In this document: piece after piece, positions 1 through 10,810 of the stretch
How the letters are laid out: each line of letters starts with the position of its first letter
Numbering within the stretch: position 1 is the first letter of the stretch
Assembly (NCBI GenBank): GCA_030374805.1
Contig: JARGSG010000183.1
Span: 558,001-622,000, forward strand
Direction of reading: 5' to 3'
Source: Gracilaria gracilis
Lineage: Eukaryota; Rhodophyta; Florideophyceae; Gracilariales; Gracilariaceae
Length of the DNA stretch: 64,000 nucleotides
Notes under the pieces: model-generated
Told to the model about the DNA's origin: nothing
Databases searched by the model: none
What the model saw: only the letters and a program-made list of their open reading frames with translations
Translations under genes and position numbers: made by a program

Positions 1-1634
1 CGTAGCAGTCTTGATATAAGCTTTGCCGCCTTCTTCATATGCTCAGCGCTCAGCATATTATACCACCTTTTCTCCAGGTTCCTATCGGCCCTTATGTTGT
101 ATGGTGGGTCCATAAGAACCAGTTGAACTTTCCCCAATGGAGAGACTCTGTTGTTTCGCAGATTGTCGTCCGTTTTCCCCATATCCTCGAACCCGCAATT
201 ATACATTCGAAAGTACTTCTCCATCTCCACTTCACAACATTGGAATGCCATTTTATCATCCAACGAAAAAATGGCAGGAGGAGGCCGTATGTCAGCGTCG
301 GACGACTGTTCACCAACATCTTCATTCCCACTGTCACCCAATACATCCATTCCACTTCCGCCATCTCTATCCCTTCCTTGTTTCCCCTCCGAAGGATTCC
401 CACTTTCCAAATGCTCATCGTCATCGTCATGAATTTCGATGGCAGGCTCCGGTTTCGATATCGGCGTGAGAGGTACATCAGGGACCCTGAGTGTTTCTTT
501 CATTTTCAAAGGGCTTATTGTCTCCAAAATAAAGGACATAAGCGAGTTAGAGAAACCATCAAATCTCTGAGCAAACGCTCTTGACGGGTCTCTGTGAAAC
601 GTCTTTAGAACGGCCCATCGTCCAGGTTCTGATATTGTGTACAACTGCTCGTTCACAACAACCTTGTTCAGGTCAGAAATGAACTCCTTCGCAAGCGTTC
701 GGAGGGCCACATCAATGTCCCCCGGAAGATTCCATGACGACGGTTTGACCTCGTCTCCCATAAGAGTTTGCGTGTTGCTCGGTAGCAAGCGACGGTCGTT
801 GTCCTTGTGCAGGAACCCCTCGGAACGCGTTTCTATGGGGTTAAACTGCATGTAGTCGTACACGAGAAGTATAAAAGGGAGAACCATGACCTCCTCGCTA
901 GGGAATCCGAGAAATTGGGAGAAACAATCTCAGGCTTTTTTTACCAGCTGCAAACCGAAACCCGCACGCTGAGCTTAGAGATTCTGCGAGATTCGGACAT
1001 TCCCAAAAGAAGGGGAATATCGCTTCTCCTCCTTACGCCTTTTATGGCTCCCAAGTCGCTTTTTCATAGATACCTTTTGAATAAGGGAGAGAACGAGAAC
1101 TATTTGGAAATGTGTAGCGATGCTCGTACCGAAAGGGGGCCCTATCCGGCCCACTCGCCTGGGAGCTATACTCATGGACTTGAAGAATTCTGTTAACGTC
1201 ACATTCTTCTGTATTCCTTTAAACTCCACTCTGGTATACGCATTCCAAAAATCCCTCACACGCCTGTCTCTGTCTCCGTCCATGATGTCAAGCAACTTCG
1301 TCGGCAGATACAGCTGACAGTGCGAACCCTTCCCGCACACAGCCTTGAGCTCATCGTCGCTGTATGACGGGTGAGTGGGTCCGAGAAGGATAGAGAAGTA
1401 CTTCTTGTCAACGTCTATGACAGTGCGATTCTTGATGATATATTGAACGAATTCGCTGTGTCCCACTTTCCTAGGTTCGTCTTCCTCTCGCATAGTCGAC
1501 GCATAGTGATCACGGATGGCGAGACACGCCGTGAGAAGCTCATCCCCAGAACTGAACAATTTTCCAACCTTCATGTGGGATGTCGGAGGTGCCGGTGACG
1601 GTGACGTAGACCTGGATGTGGTTGCGGCAGCCAT
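1..1634 (-). pseudogene. Decayed DPPY-type DNA methyltransferase-like gene, cut by window edge
   Basis: The ATG at 1634 opens a 219-codon frame (MAAATTSRSTSP...) that stops at 975. Similar-looking coding sequence resumes in another frame from about 890 (motifs FNPIETRSEGFLHKD, PSSWNLPGDIDVALRTL) and shifts again near 380. The last part, running off the left edge, contains QLVLMDPPYNIRADRNLEKR. DPPY is the catalytic motif of amino-methyltransferases that modify adenine N6 or cytosine N4 in DNA; the preceding hydrophobic strand (VQLVLM) fits. The AdoMet-binding FxGxG motif is not in view and may lie beyond position 1. At least two frameshifts make it a pseudogene unless the assembly is wrong. 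It sits head to head with the ParB/oxygenase-like pseudogene at 2047. The methyltransferase family is inferred from one strong motif; the N-terminal 300 codons are not recognised. Confidence 0.55.
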
Positions 1635-2046
1635 TTTAAACAATAACGGGTGGCTTTATTATGAATACGGAAGGAGAACGGGAGCGGTCGTGAGAAAACA
1701 GATGATTGACGTCGGCAGCGGACGGTACCTTGGACCGCTGTCCATGCACAAAACTTAACGGACGCAATTCATTTTTTTTCTTCAAAACTGGGTGCCTTTA
1801 TTCTATAGCTACACGTACGTAGTATTTATGACGATCATATAACTTTCTAAATAAAGCGATAGTGAATTCTAAAACGTGAAATACGGAAACACTTGAGTTC
1901 AATCCTATATTGAGCGGGCGCAGTGTTCGGTCAGGAAGTGAAGGCAACGAACATGATTGAGAAGGGTACGTTCACTAACCGTTCTCGCGAGCATTCTCGA
2001 CGGTCGTAATCCACGTTTCGAATTGTTTGCACACTTTATATCCAAC
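1635..2046. promoter_or_regulatory. Divergent intergenic region between two decayed genes
   Basis: These 412 bases separate the ATG at 1634 (minus) from the ATG at 2047 (plus) and presumably held both promoters. The stretch 1780-1900 is AT-rich with TTTATTC and ATAAAG runs. No specific promoter element can be assigned by eye. Confidence 0.35.
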
Positions 2047-5000
2047 ATGGCGTCTCTGCACCATAAAAGGGGCCGGGAGTCAGCGCGATCGAAGAGAAAC
2101 AGCGAGGGTTCAGAAATGGCGCCGTTTATGCGAGGAAGAGGAAAGGCAAAGGTCTCCACGCCTCGTAGGCCGACATCGGGTTCCGAGCGGGGAACACCGC
2201 GCGCGATGAAGAAGAAGACGAGTACTCCCGCGCCACATAAGGTAAAAGGTGGCCACTCTGGATCTTTGTTCATCAGCCTTGGAAAGGACCAGAACAGGGT
2301 TGAAGTTGGTACTGCGGAAGTACGTGGCGTGGGGCCTGCTGGTGGTACCGGGAAGGGGCTCTGCCGTTCGCTGCATGGCCATCTTCTAAGCGCCACTGCC
2401 CTAGAGGGTGAGGATTTGGTGGTTATCTGGAAGACGAATATTTCAAGTCATCTGGACGCGAAGTACCCTTACCGTTTCCAAGGTCCGGAGGATTTCCCGA
2501 GTAAGCTCGCCGAATTGTTTTCGGCTCAGTTGTATGCCTGGAATACGTCGATGATGGCCTCAATTGAGATTCCGCAGAGTCCCACTTCGCACCCCACTCC
2601 GCACCCTGGGGCCGGGAAGTCGTCCACCTCTCAGCCTGAGAGTGAAGATGTTGAGGAGGTCAAAGAATCGGCTGAGCATTCCTCTAAAACCGCCAAACTC
2701 CAGTCTCCACCAACGAGAGGAGGAAGACGAGAAGGTTCTAAAGGGATGAAGAAACCGGTGGGAGCAATTGAGATGGTTAACATCGTGGATGACTCCGATG
2801 ACGATGTTGTGGAGGTTATTGGGACTACTAAGGCTTCCCTGGGTGGACCTGAGGGGGATTTGTTTGATGAACGAGATAGAGTTCCGTCGAATGAGGTGGA
2901 CACCACGCTGCCGCTACCGAAGATATCTCTCGCCGAATATATTCAGCAGCGGTTGACGACGGATATCGAGATGATTGAAATCCCGAAGAAGACGGTTCGC
3001 AGTGTAAACCTGGCGAACAAGGAGGCCACGAAGATGAATTGCCGCAACTTTGGTGGGCTTCCCTCCACCGGTTCGATTGCCGTTACAGTTGTAGGCGAAT
3101 TAGGTGCTAGTGACATCGTTGACGGGAGACTTGTGATGCCTGTAACACTTATAGACGGATATCACCGATTTCTTGTGTTACAGGACTTGCGTGAGGAAGG
3201 AGGGAAGTGGGAGGATATGGTGAAGTCTCTGGGTGTAGTGTTATGGAGGAGGAATGATGGTAATCCGATGGTCATGAATGAAGTGCTAGGACTTGGCAAT
3301 CTTCTGAAGGAGATGAGCTCCAATGTTCTGAAGATTTCGCAGACAAACTTCACAGCACGGTGTCCTTCGTTGAAAACGTCATTGACGAGGGAGGAGTGTT
3401 GTGGGGAAGGTGACGCCGAAACAGATAGCGGGCGCGTTGAAAAGAAGTGAGGTTATCGTGGACTATAGTATGCGTCACTTGAATCGCTATGCGGCACTGG
3501 CTCTGAAGTTTGTGCAAAGCGAAGGGCAATTACAATTTTTTGAGAAAATGTGTGAGGAGGGGCCGCCGCTGACGCTCACACATGTGTCCAGTGACCTTCT
3601 TATGGGATTCGCAGATGGGGTATTCCGTTTCGTCGTCCGTTGCTGGCAATGGCATGTGCGACTGAGAATGTTCTCTACAGGGAGGACGGGCCGTTTTGAG
3701 GATATGAGGAAGCACTTCTTTTAGTGTGCAATTGGTATGTTTAAGCTTTGCGATATGACTGCCAAGAGGGAGAAGATGACAGTTGGGGAAGTGATGCAGA
3801 CGGTTCCCAAGATTGGAGGAAAGGGTATCTGTCTTGGAATATCTCGGGAAGCAAACAGCCAAAATGGAGCTCGCGGGCGCAAAGTGTTTGTTGGATGGGA
3901 TGGTGTCTAGGAGGGTGAAGACTGCAGGTAACAAGCTGGAACAACACTTTAAAGTACCGCTGCAAAGTTCAAAGAAGGAGGAGGTTGTAGAGGAGGTTAT
4001 TGAAGAGGTTTTGGAACCGGAGGGGATGGCCATGGCTCCATCTGCTGAGGTGGAGAGCGATCCCATGGTGGTGGAAAGCCCTGAACCAGAACCACCGGTG
4101 TTAAGACGTAGCACAAGACGTAAGGTGGTTTCGGGTCGCTTGAGAGAAGAGGAGGTTGGACGGGTTGTGGGGAAGAAGAGGAAAACGAGGAAGAGAAATT
4201 CTGTGGTGCTTACTGACGACGAGAATGAAGATGATGTGCAACCTGCCCCGAAAAGAAGAAAGAAGGGTACGGTAAAATCATCTTCTGTGGATATACCTTT
4301 GGAGGTTGTTAACCTGTTCAGGAAAATGACGAGGACTGCATTCAAGAAGTTCTTTAAGGAGCAGAAAATCAATGTGATGTCGTCCAGTGAGGGCCAGGAG
4401 GAGATTGATATTGGTGAGAAGGATAGTGGATTTGTTGGGGATGAACCGGGGGGGGAAGGTGAAGGAGGAATGCGTAGCTTTGAGGATAACAATCCGTATG
4501 TTCTCCCGAAGGGGATGAAGACAGCTAAGGAGTACACCGGGGGATCGGATATGTCGTGGACAAATATGGTGAGTGCACTGCCGAGTGAGTGGCCGGGAGG
4601 GAAGCATGCTGTGAAACACCAGCACCCGTGGATGGATATGCTTCACCTACGAAAGCAGCATAGGGCGGGGTGTTTAACGCTGGGGGATTTGAGGGCGGTG
4701 CATCACGCGGTGTACTGGCATGCAGCCCGGAATGTGCACAAGTAATTGGGGACTACGAAGGAACCAGTTCTTGGGGTGAAGCTCCCGTTGAAGGGAAAGC
4801 CGAAAGGGAACGAGGAGGCTCTTTGGATGGCGGCGATGGAGAGAAATGACCTCGCGCGAGAGTATTTTGCCGCGAAGAGAATGGAGTTGATGGAGAGAGG
4901 ATTTTGTGTGCTGGAAGAATTTGGAAGTGACGAAGGCATGTCAGATGAGGCGAAGAAGAGGAAGGTGATGTTGGATGAAGATTTGACAGAGAGTATGTTG

Positions 5001-5909
5001 GAGTTCTTTCACAAGGATTTCTTGGAACAGCAGGACCTCAAGTTTGAGAAAAAAAGCAAGAGATAAAACCGTATCATCAGTGAAAGAGGTGGGAAGGACG
5101 CGGAGGATGGGATGCAGGGCATTGGGTGATACATTACCACGAAGAAGGGGATTGTGGATTACATGGAATCGGATGAAAAGAATGTGATGATGGTGAGAAA
5201 GAGGGCGTTGTTGGATGCTAGGTTTGGGCAGATAGCAGCCGCTCTTCGTCTGTGTAACAACAGTAGGGCGAAAAAGAGGATGTATGCACCTGAAAAAGGA
5301 GAACGTGTGTTGTGTACGGGAGAGGGATGCCGGAGGCAGGTGTTGCACACCGATTTCCGAGGGTTGACGAATGTGGAGAAGAACAATGGGGAGATTCCAG
5401 GATTCTTCATGATGGCCTCCGGGGGGAGCTCTTTTATGATACGGGTATGTTAGAGGTCACATATTATGTATGTGACGGATGACAAGAGTTTGAAGAGGCT
5501 GTCTCGTACGATGGTTGTGAAGAAGTTCAGGGTTCCAACGTACTCCATGTTTATTGAAAGGGGAGATGTGTTTCATGCTGGGGCTGGGTACATGGATGCG
5601 CTGGTGAAAGAGAATTGTCTACGGTATCACATGTAATTTGTGCCCGAGGGATACAAGCTCCCTGATGCGGTCCACAGGCAGCCTGCTTTTCGGACCAAAC
5701 TCTTAGATGAAAAATTTAGACTCGGGGAAGACCCGAACGACCAGCTGGACGAGGAGGAACGTTCTGTGAGCAACTTTGAAATGGAGGAAGAGAAAGTTGG
5801 AGAGAAGGATTACGAAGAGGAAGATGTAGAGGTACAAGGCCACAAGGCTGATAACACGGATGGGGACTACGAGGAGGGACCGATGATAATGGATTATGAG
5901 GAGGACTAG
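2047..5909 (+). pseudogene. Decayed multidomain gene: ParB-like domain plus 2-oxoglutarate/Fe(II) oxygenase-like domain
   Basis: Starts MASLHHKRGRESARSK at 2047 with a basic, disordered N-terminus. Around 3050-3200 a ParB/Srx-like core is visible (GGLPSTGSIAVTVVGEL then TLIDGYHRFLVLQDL), and near 3405-3500 a ParB-type helix-turn-helix-like stretch (VTPKQIAGALKRSEVIVDYS). Frames shift near 3400 and 3800. From 3813 to 5909 one frame is kept but interrupted by TAA 4743, TAA 5064, TGA 5127, TAG 5451 and TAA 5634. This part has a Lys/Arg/Glu-rich middle (nuclear-type basic runs at 4110-4290) and a C-terminal oxygenase-like core: H-x-D (LHTDF, His 5346-5348, Asp 5352-5354), a distal His in ERGDVFHAGAGY (5574-5576) and a following N-x-x-R-Y-H. 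That is the Fe-ligand and oxoglutarate-Arg order of the family. An acidic tail ends at TAG 5907. The gene cannot make a full protein as it stands. Domain calls are by motif only. Confidence 0.55.
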
Positions 5910-6112
5910 ATAAAACATGGGGGGCGTGTAGTGTTATGTGTGTGAGAGTGAGGTGACTTGACTAGTAATGAGAAATGAACGAATGTTTTGATATAATGTG
6001 AGCATAAAAGGATTGTTGAAGAAAGAAAATGTGTTACAAAGCGTGGGGTAAGGAGAGAGAGTATTGTGCGAAGATATCTTTTTTACAAAATGAGACCAAA
6101 GTAGTACTCGTA

Positions 6113-6946
6113 CTAAAAGAGAATGTCTTTTCTAAGGACATTGACATAATTGGTGTGAAAAGCGACAGGGTCAGCCAAGCCCGCTCTCTTGGTATCCTCG
6201 GAGGAAAGGTAGAAGTGGGCATTTATGAATTCGTACTCAGAGAATGAGGCGTGGAAGGAGGTAAGAGTGCTGCCGTAGGCGAGGAGGGATTGTACTGTGG
6301 AGGGGATATTGTAAGAGATAGCTGTGTTGGAGGAGACTATGCCGAGTAGTTCCTTCATTATCGTTGGTACTATGGTATTGTAGTGGGTGGTCACGTCATG
6401 CATGGTAATGAAGCCGTGGGAGGAACCAACTAGGTTGAATGAAGAGATCCAGACGAGCATTTCGTAGTAGGATTTAGAGAAGTCGTGTTCGTCAACGATA
6501 TTGCAAGTGAGATCTGCGTTAAAGAAGCGTTTTGCTAGGGCGAAAGCCCATTTTCCGGTGACAGTTGTTAGGCCGTTAGGAGTAAGAGGGGTGACGCCAT
6601 CCTGTGGGGGGGCACCGAGAGTGGGTACGGCGATGTAAAGAACTGCTCGTGTGGTGTGATGAAGACCATGTTTTGAAAGAATGGAAAGAATGTGGCCGTT
6701 CTGAATGAAGACCAAGTCTTGTCTGCGCGATGGAGGGCAGGAGCGAATTACTGTTTTCAACAAGTTGCTCCTGCTGCAGAAGAAAATGGGACCTTGCGGA
6801 ATGCTGTGTGCAGCTATGAAATCTTGGAGTGAAAGAATGGTATCTTTAGGGGTACCGTGGTCGCAAAGCATGGCGCCAATGCGGACTCTGCATACAACAA
6901 TAGCTGGGGTGTGTGAGGAGCGGAGAGAAGAGGAAGGTGAGGTCAT
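6113..6946 (-). CDS. Rossmann-fold NAD(P)-binding protein, ketopantoate-reductase-like algal/plant family
   Basis: A single 277-codon exon from ATG 6946 to TAG 6113. The sequence follows the pattern of a plant/algal NAD(P)-binding Rossmann-fold family distantly like ketopantoate reductase. It has a segment like GPIFFCSRSN followed by DLVFIQNGHI (end of the Rossmann half), then LTTVTGKWAFALAKRFF, MLVWISSFNLVGSSHG and a C-terminal FHASFSEYEFINAHFYLSS, where plant members have a conserved W-R-N-G-W-F-Y block. The N-terminal glycine loop is degenerate (AIVVCRVRIG), so cofactor binding is uncertain. Substrate unknown. It has no frame breaks although decayed sequences flank it on both sides, so it may be a host gene caught between transposon remains. 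The next gene on the left ends about 200 bp away, transcribed towards it. Confidence 0.5.
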   Translation of the reverse strand: MTSPSSSLRSSHTPAIVVCRVRIGAMLCDHGTPKDTILSLQDFIAAHSIPQGPIFFCSRSNLLKTVIRSCPPSRRQDLVFIQNGHILSILSKHGLHHTTRAVLYIAVPTLGAPPQDGVTPLTPNGLTTVTGKWAFALAKRFFNADLTCNIVDEHDFSKSYYEMLVWISSFNLVGSSHGFITMHDVTTHYNTIVPTIMKELLGIVSSNTAISYNIPSTVQSLLAYGSTLTSFHASFSEYEFINAHFYLSSEDTKRAGLADPVAFHTNYVNVLRKDILF

Positions 6947-7369
6947 TATGTCGAATTTGTTGGATGCTGTGAGAAGATATTGTGCTACAGGAGAGGAAGG
7001 GAGAGCTGCTTAAGTAGAGCACGGCGTTGCCGATGTATACATCGATAAAGTGGTTTCAGAGGAAAAGATAGTTTTTATGACGAAGTAGTTGAAAGAATGA
7101 GGTAGGTGGGCATGAAGGGATTAGGACTGATGAATGTGTCTATGAAAAGAGATGTGTCGAAATGAAGTATAAGGGGGAAGATGTAATGGTAAGGAGTTAA
7201 GGAATGGGCGCTGTGGATTGGTTTTGTGGGATGGTACTGAAAGGGAAAAGCGAAAACATGGAAATACCTGGGAGAAATGGAGTTTTTGGGGAATGGCGAG
7301 AAATTGAGGTATAGAAAATTGTGATACAAATAGGCCTGCGGGGTAGAGGGGTGTGTAGTTACGAGTATA
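6947..7369. other. Intergenic, no feature seen
   Basis: Upstream region of the Rossmann-fold gene. I see no coding pattern, RNA gene or repeat here. Confidence 0.4.
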
Positions 7370-8415
7370 ATGGTTGTGGTTAGGAGTGGCAAGGACGAGA
7401 GTTGTTGTAAGTTGCTCAGGCCTGTTCAAGTCATTTATCGCCGGACGCCGTCTTTTCTCGGGATGTCGAATGGATACTGTGGTGACAAGGAGCTAATGGC
7501 TCTGCTGCATAGGACGGAAGTGCCAGAGACGCCGCCGCGGAAGGAGGGAGGGGGTATTGAGGGGGTTTGTGTGAGTCAGAGGGTTTTTAATGGGGATGGA
7601 GGAGGAGGACCGGAGAGAAGGTTTATGGGGGAGATGGAGGAACGGGTGAGGAAGCTTGGGGGGAGTTTGAAGGACCACTTTGACGACATGCTGTCGGAGA
7701 TGGTGGCAGACATGGGGAGGGGGTTGGTGCTGAGTGTGTCGGAGGTTGGGGTGCCGATGGAATTGATTTCGACGATTCGGAAGAGGATGAAATTGACTGG
7801 GGTGGGGGCTGTGGGACATGTGAATGGGATGTTGGAGTGCGTGGGGAGGGGAGATGGGGAGGGTACGAAAGGAGAACCATGGGGCTGAAGGATAGGGTTG
7901 AAGTGTTGGAGGAGCACGTGGGGACAGGTGGAGAAGGCGTGCGAATTGCTGATGGAGTTCGAAGGAACTGGTGAGGGGAGGGGGGAGTAGGGGGGTGAGA
8001 GTGGGAGCAGGTAAAGGGTCGCCGGTGACGCCTGGTTCTCGGGTGGTCGGGGGAGTGTGAGGGAGAGGGGGGGAGAAGAGAAGGGAGGAGAAGGTATTGG
8101 GAGTCGACTGAAGAAAAGGAGGAAGGGTGCGGTGATGGTGGACGATGATGGGAAGGTGTTTCTGCCGCCGCAGCTGCCGGGTGGCGCCGTAGCTGCCGGG
8201 TGGCGCGCCGTTGGTGGGTTTCGGGAGTGCGGCGGCGGCTGCGAGGACGGCGGAGCGTATATTGGAGGAGCAGGAGGAGAAGAGGCTGGGAGGGGTTGGA
8301 AGCCGCTTTGGGGCTAGGAGAGTGTACCAGAATGGGGAGAGTTGTCCGTTGGAATTCTTTAACTTCACGTTTAGGGAAACTGAGACTCAGGATCCGAATG
8401 CCGAGTTGGAATAAG
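7370..8415 (+). pseudogene. Broken ORF of unknown function, G-rich coding strand
   Basis: A 172-codon frame at 7370-7888 includes a stretch that looks translated (RRFMGEMEERVRKLGG, KDHFDDMLSEMVADMG, MELISTIRKRMKLTG). A related-looking charged stretch in another frame near 8210-8410 (RTAERILEEQEEKRLGG then NFTFRETETQDPNAELE) suggests one older gene broken by indels. The sequence between is low-complexity G and GGA runs. The long minus-strand frames here (7493-8513) are Pro/Ser/His-rich mirror images and I do not count them. No family recognised. Its place directly before copia remains suggests mobile-element material, but that is a guess. Confidence 0.25.
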
Positions 8416-8647
8416 CCAGCACTGGTGACCCGAGAGTAAACTTTTTGAGTGACTTTGACGATTGCGACGAATGTGAGGTAACGGACAGTGGCGCACGAAC
8501 TGCAAGCTAGCATACAACTTCAACAAATGGAGTTCAACTGCGGCAGGTGGAAATGCGATATCCAAAAAAAAATTTTTTGCCTTGCCAACTAGCGCAATCT
8601 GCGAAATTGCTAGTTTTTTCCAGCTTTTTGCGATCAAGCATAATAAA
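8416..8647. other. Short intergenic stretch
   Basis: No coding or RNA feature is visible between the broken ORF and the truncated copia element. A poly-A/T stretch (8562-8578) is the only oddity. Confidence 0.35.
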
Positions 8648-10265
8648 CTAGCATTCCGAGAACACCGACGAATTTAAGCTCCTGTGGGGTAGTGGTGTGT
8701 TGTTGGTTTGTGTAGGGCGGGGTAGAGTTTGACATCGCTGCATGCCGAGCATGTTATAGGAGTGTTCCAGGGGAGGAAGGTTGGCATCGTTAGATGAGCC
8801 TGTGTTTTTTCGTAGTAGCCAACTTTTTGGCGTTGGAATGATTAAGTTTAAGATGCCATTTCTGCATTTGTAATTGTACGTTGGCTCGTTTGAGGGTTTG
8901 GGTGGGGTTTTGAAGATCTGGATGGGTACTTGTGGGGTTTGGGCTTTTTGTAGAGTGACGGAAAGAGTCTTGGTGTCTAGCAGGGGTGAAATTTTAACTG
9001 GGTTGGTTTTCTGTGCAAAGGCTTTCTTGGTTTCTCGGGTATGTTTACTGGAAAGGGTTCTGGATGTGTACGCATATGTGGGGTGTATTATTGAGGCTTT
9101 CATCTCGTATTGTTGACCAGTCCATGTCGCTAACGCTATTGTAGTTGGGGCGCCACGTTTGGTGTCGATGACCTTTCTCTTTTTGCTTGTGAAGGCCACT
9201 AGTCCGTAACATAGGGCGAGATCCTTGACGGAGGGAAGGTTATGCTTGAGATGCTTGTTTGCAACGGCGTAGCTCCGCAGTGTGAGCCTATTTCTTTTGG
9301 TCAGCTTTATTATTGTACCATGGTGGGTGCAATTGCTCTGCTGTTGTGTTGCCGTGGTTGTGAAAGTAAGAGTGGTCATGGATTTAATTTGCGGTTTTGG
9401 TCTTGTGATGTGTATTGGGTAGGCGCCACTGTCGAGCATAAACTTACCCGTGACTTCCGTGTCGGCCTCGGATGTTATATCCACTGGTGGGTGGTGGAGG
9501 GGAAGTGTGAGAAAAGCTGAAACCTGGGCGTGCGGGGAGCTGGGGCTGGTACTGCTGTTCGTACTGCGGTGGGTACTGCAGGGGGTATCGTGGGGAATGT
9601 TGTTTTGGCAACCACATGGCGTAATTTGCTTGCGTGGATTGATTACGGTTCTTGGGGTTGCGGCGATCTTGAAATTCTTTGTGTGAATGTTGTGGTACGA
9701 TGCCAAGGGAGATGTGAAATTGGGATGGTTTGCCTGTAAATGCACGACGTTGGCGGGTTGTGTACTGATTTCGATTGGAGTTCGAAGTGTCGGAGGTGGT
9801 TTCATAGTCCCCGATGAAGCTAGACCGTTGCTGGTTGGTTGATGCTGAGGCCATGATTTTTTGCGAACATCCATATCGTTCTTTGAATTTTCTGATGAAG
9901 TTCTTTATATCCTTTCGTTTGTTATCCAGAAGTTGAAAGACGATAGTAGGTAATGCTGGGTTTCGTTTGACTGCTTCAATCAAAGGTTGTATTGTGGTGG
10001 TTTCATCCTTGATGTTGGGATATTTTGCTGCTACCATGCGCTGTCGAACGTCTTTGTTTTCTTTGATGTAGTCGGCGATTTTGGTGTCGTTCGCAAAGAG
10101 GATCTTTTTCGCTTCGGTCTTGAATAATTGGTGGTCTTCTTTTTTGGACTGGTTGATGTGTGTCACTATTCGAGTGGCGAGATCAGGGGGTGTAGGATCA
10201 TCGTTAGGTGCGAAGATGTGACCAAGAATGACTGCCGAAACGCTACTAAGTATGGCTGTGGTAAG
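8648..10265 (-). mobile_element. Truncated Ty1/copia element A (gag and protease only)
   Basis: Minus strand. The gag-like frame runs from about 10265 through 9444 (APNDDPTPPDLATRIV, then KKEDHQLFKTEAKKILFAND, KYPNIKDETTTIQPLIEAVK). A second frame, 9874-8648, carries the retropepsin motif FMLDSGAYPIHI followed by the usual copia region up to LPSVKDLALCYGLVAFTSKK. Integrase, reverse transcriptase and RNase H are missing; the sequence ends at 8648 soon after a partial pre-integrase-like stretch. Gag and protease are clearly related to those of element B next door (compare AVANKHLKHNLPSVKDLA with AVANRHIHHNLISVHALA). Gag and protease are in different frames that overlap by over 400 bp, so the copy is dead. 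Confidence 0.75.
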
Positions 10266-10810
10266 CTTCGTTTTTTCTGTGTGTAGACCTTGTGTATGCC
10301 TTGTGCTCGGCTGGGTCTAATAAAATGGGTGGGTTGGTTTCAAAGCGATAGTAAGCCTACAGTGTTTCCTCGTGGTTTTTGATAGCAAAGAACCGGAAAT
10401 AGTAGTTAAACGTATGAAGCGTCGGAACGGTTGAGAAGCACGCTGATGCTGTAGTGCTTTCTTTTTGTTTTTGAAATTGTGGTGTGTCCTATGGTTGATG
10501 TGGGCCGATGGCGGTCGTGATGGCGTTGGGGTATAGGGGTTGGGTGAGTTTGTCTGTTTCAAGATTTAGTTCCTGTTAAAATTTTAGGGTGATGCGGTTG
10601 TAGGTGTTTATGTTGAGAATGTTGGAGAGAAGGTGGCGGTTTAGTGCATGGAATGGTTTTGTGTCGTGCGTGTGAGAGCAGTTCACTAACTCTCTTCGTT
10701 CACTGTCTTGTCGTCGTCTGACTTATGTACTGGCTCTTGTCTACTGTAATGCTGTTTAAGGAAATGGAAAACGCCGTGCAGCAATGCTTCAGTGTGTTGT
10801 TTGACAGTCC
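10266..10810 (-). repeat. Candidate LTR region shared by copia elements A and B
   Basis: This interval lies just downstream of element B's RNase H end and just upstream of element A's gag, where one LTR could serve both. Positions 10681-10728 (TTCACTGTCTTGTCGTCGTC core, then TGACTTATGTA) resemble 15247-15299 beyond B's other end. The motif TCTACTGTAATGCTGTTT at 10740-10757 recurs at 33611. In minus orientation TGTCAAAC at about 10801-10808 could be the LTR start. Boundaries could not be fixed and no target duplication was found. Confidence 0.35.

Noticed and set aside
3530..4537. Minus-strand frame of 335 codons
   Set aside because: Antisense shadow of the Lys/Glu-rich middle of the ParB/oxygenase-like pseudogene.
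3813..5909. Alternative genetic code to explain in-frame stops
   Set aside because: TAA, TAG and TGA all occur within the frame while neighbouring intact genes use normal stops.
7493..8513. Minus-strand frames of 291 and 296 codons
   Set aside because: Pro/Ser/His-rich mirror images of the G-rich opposite strand; no motif.
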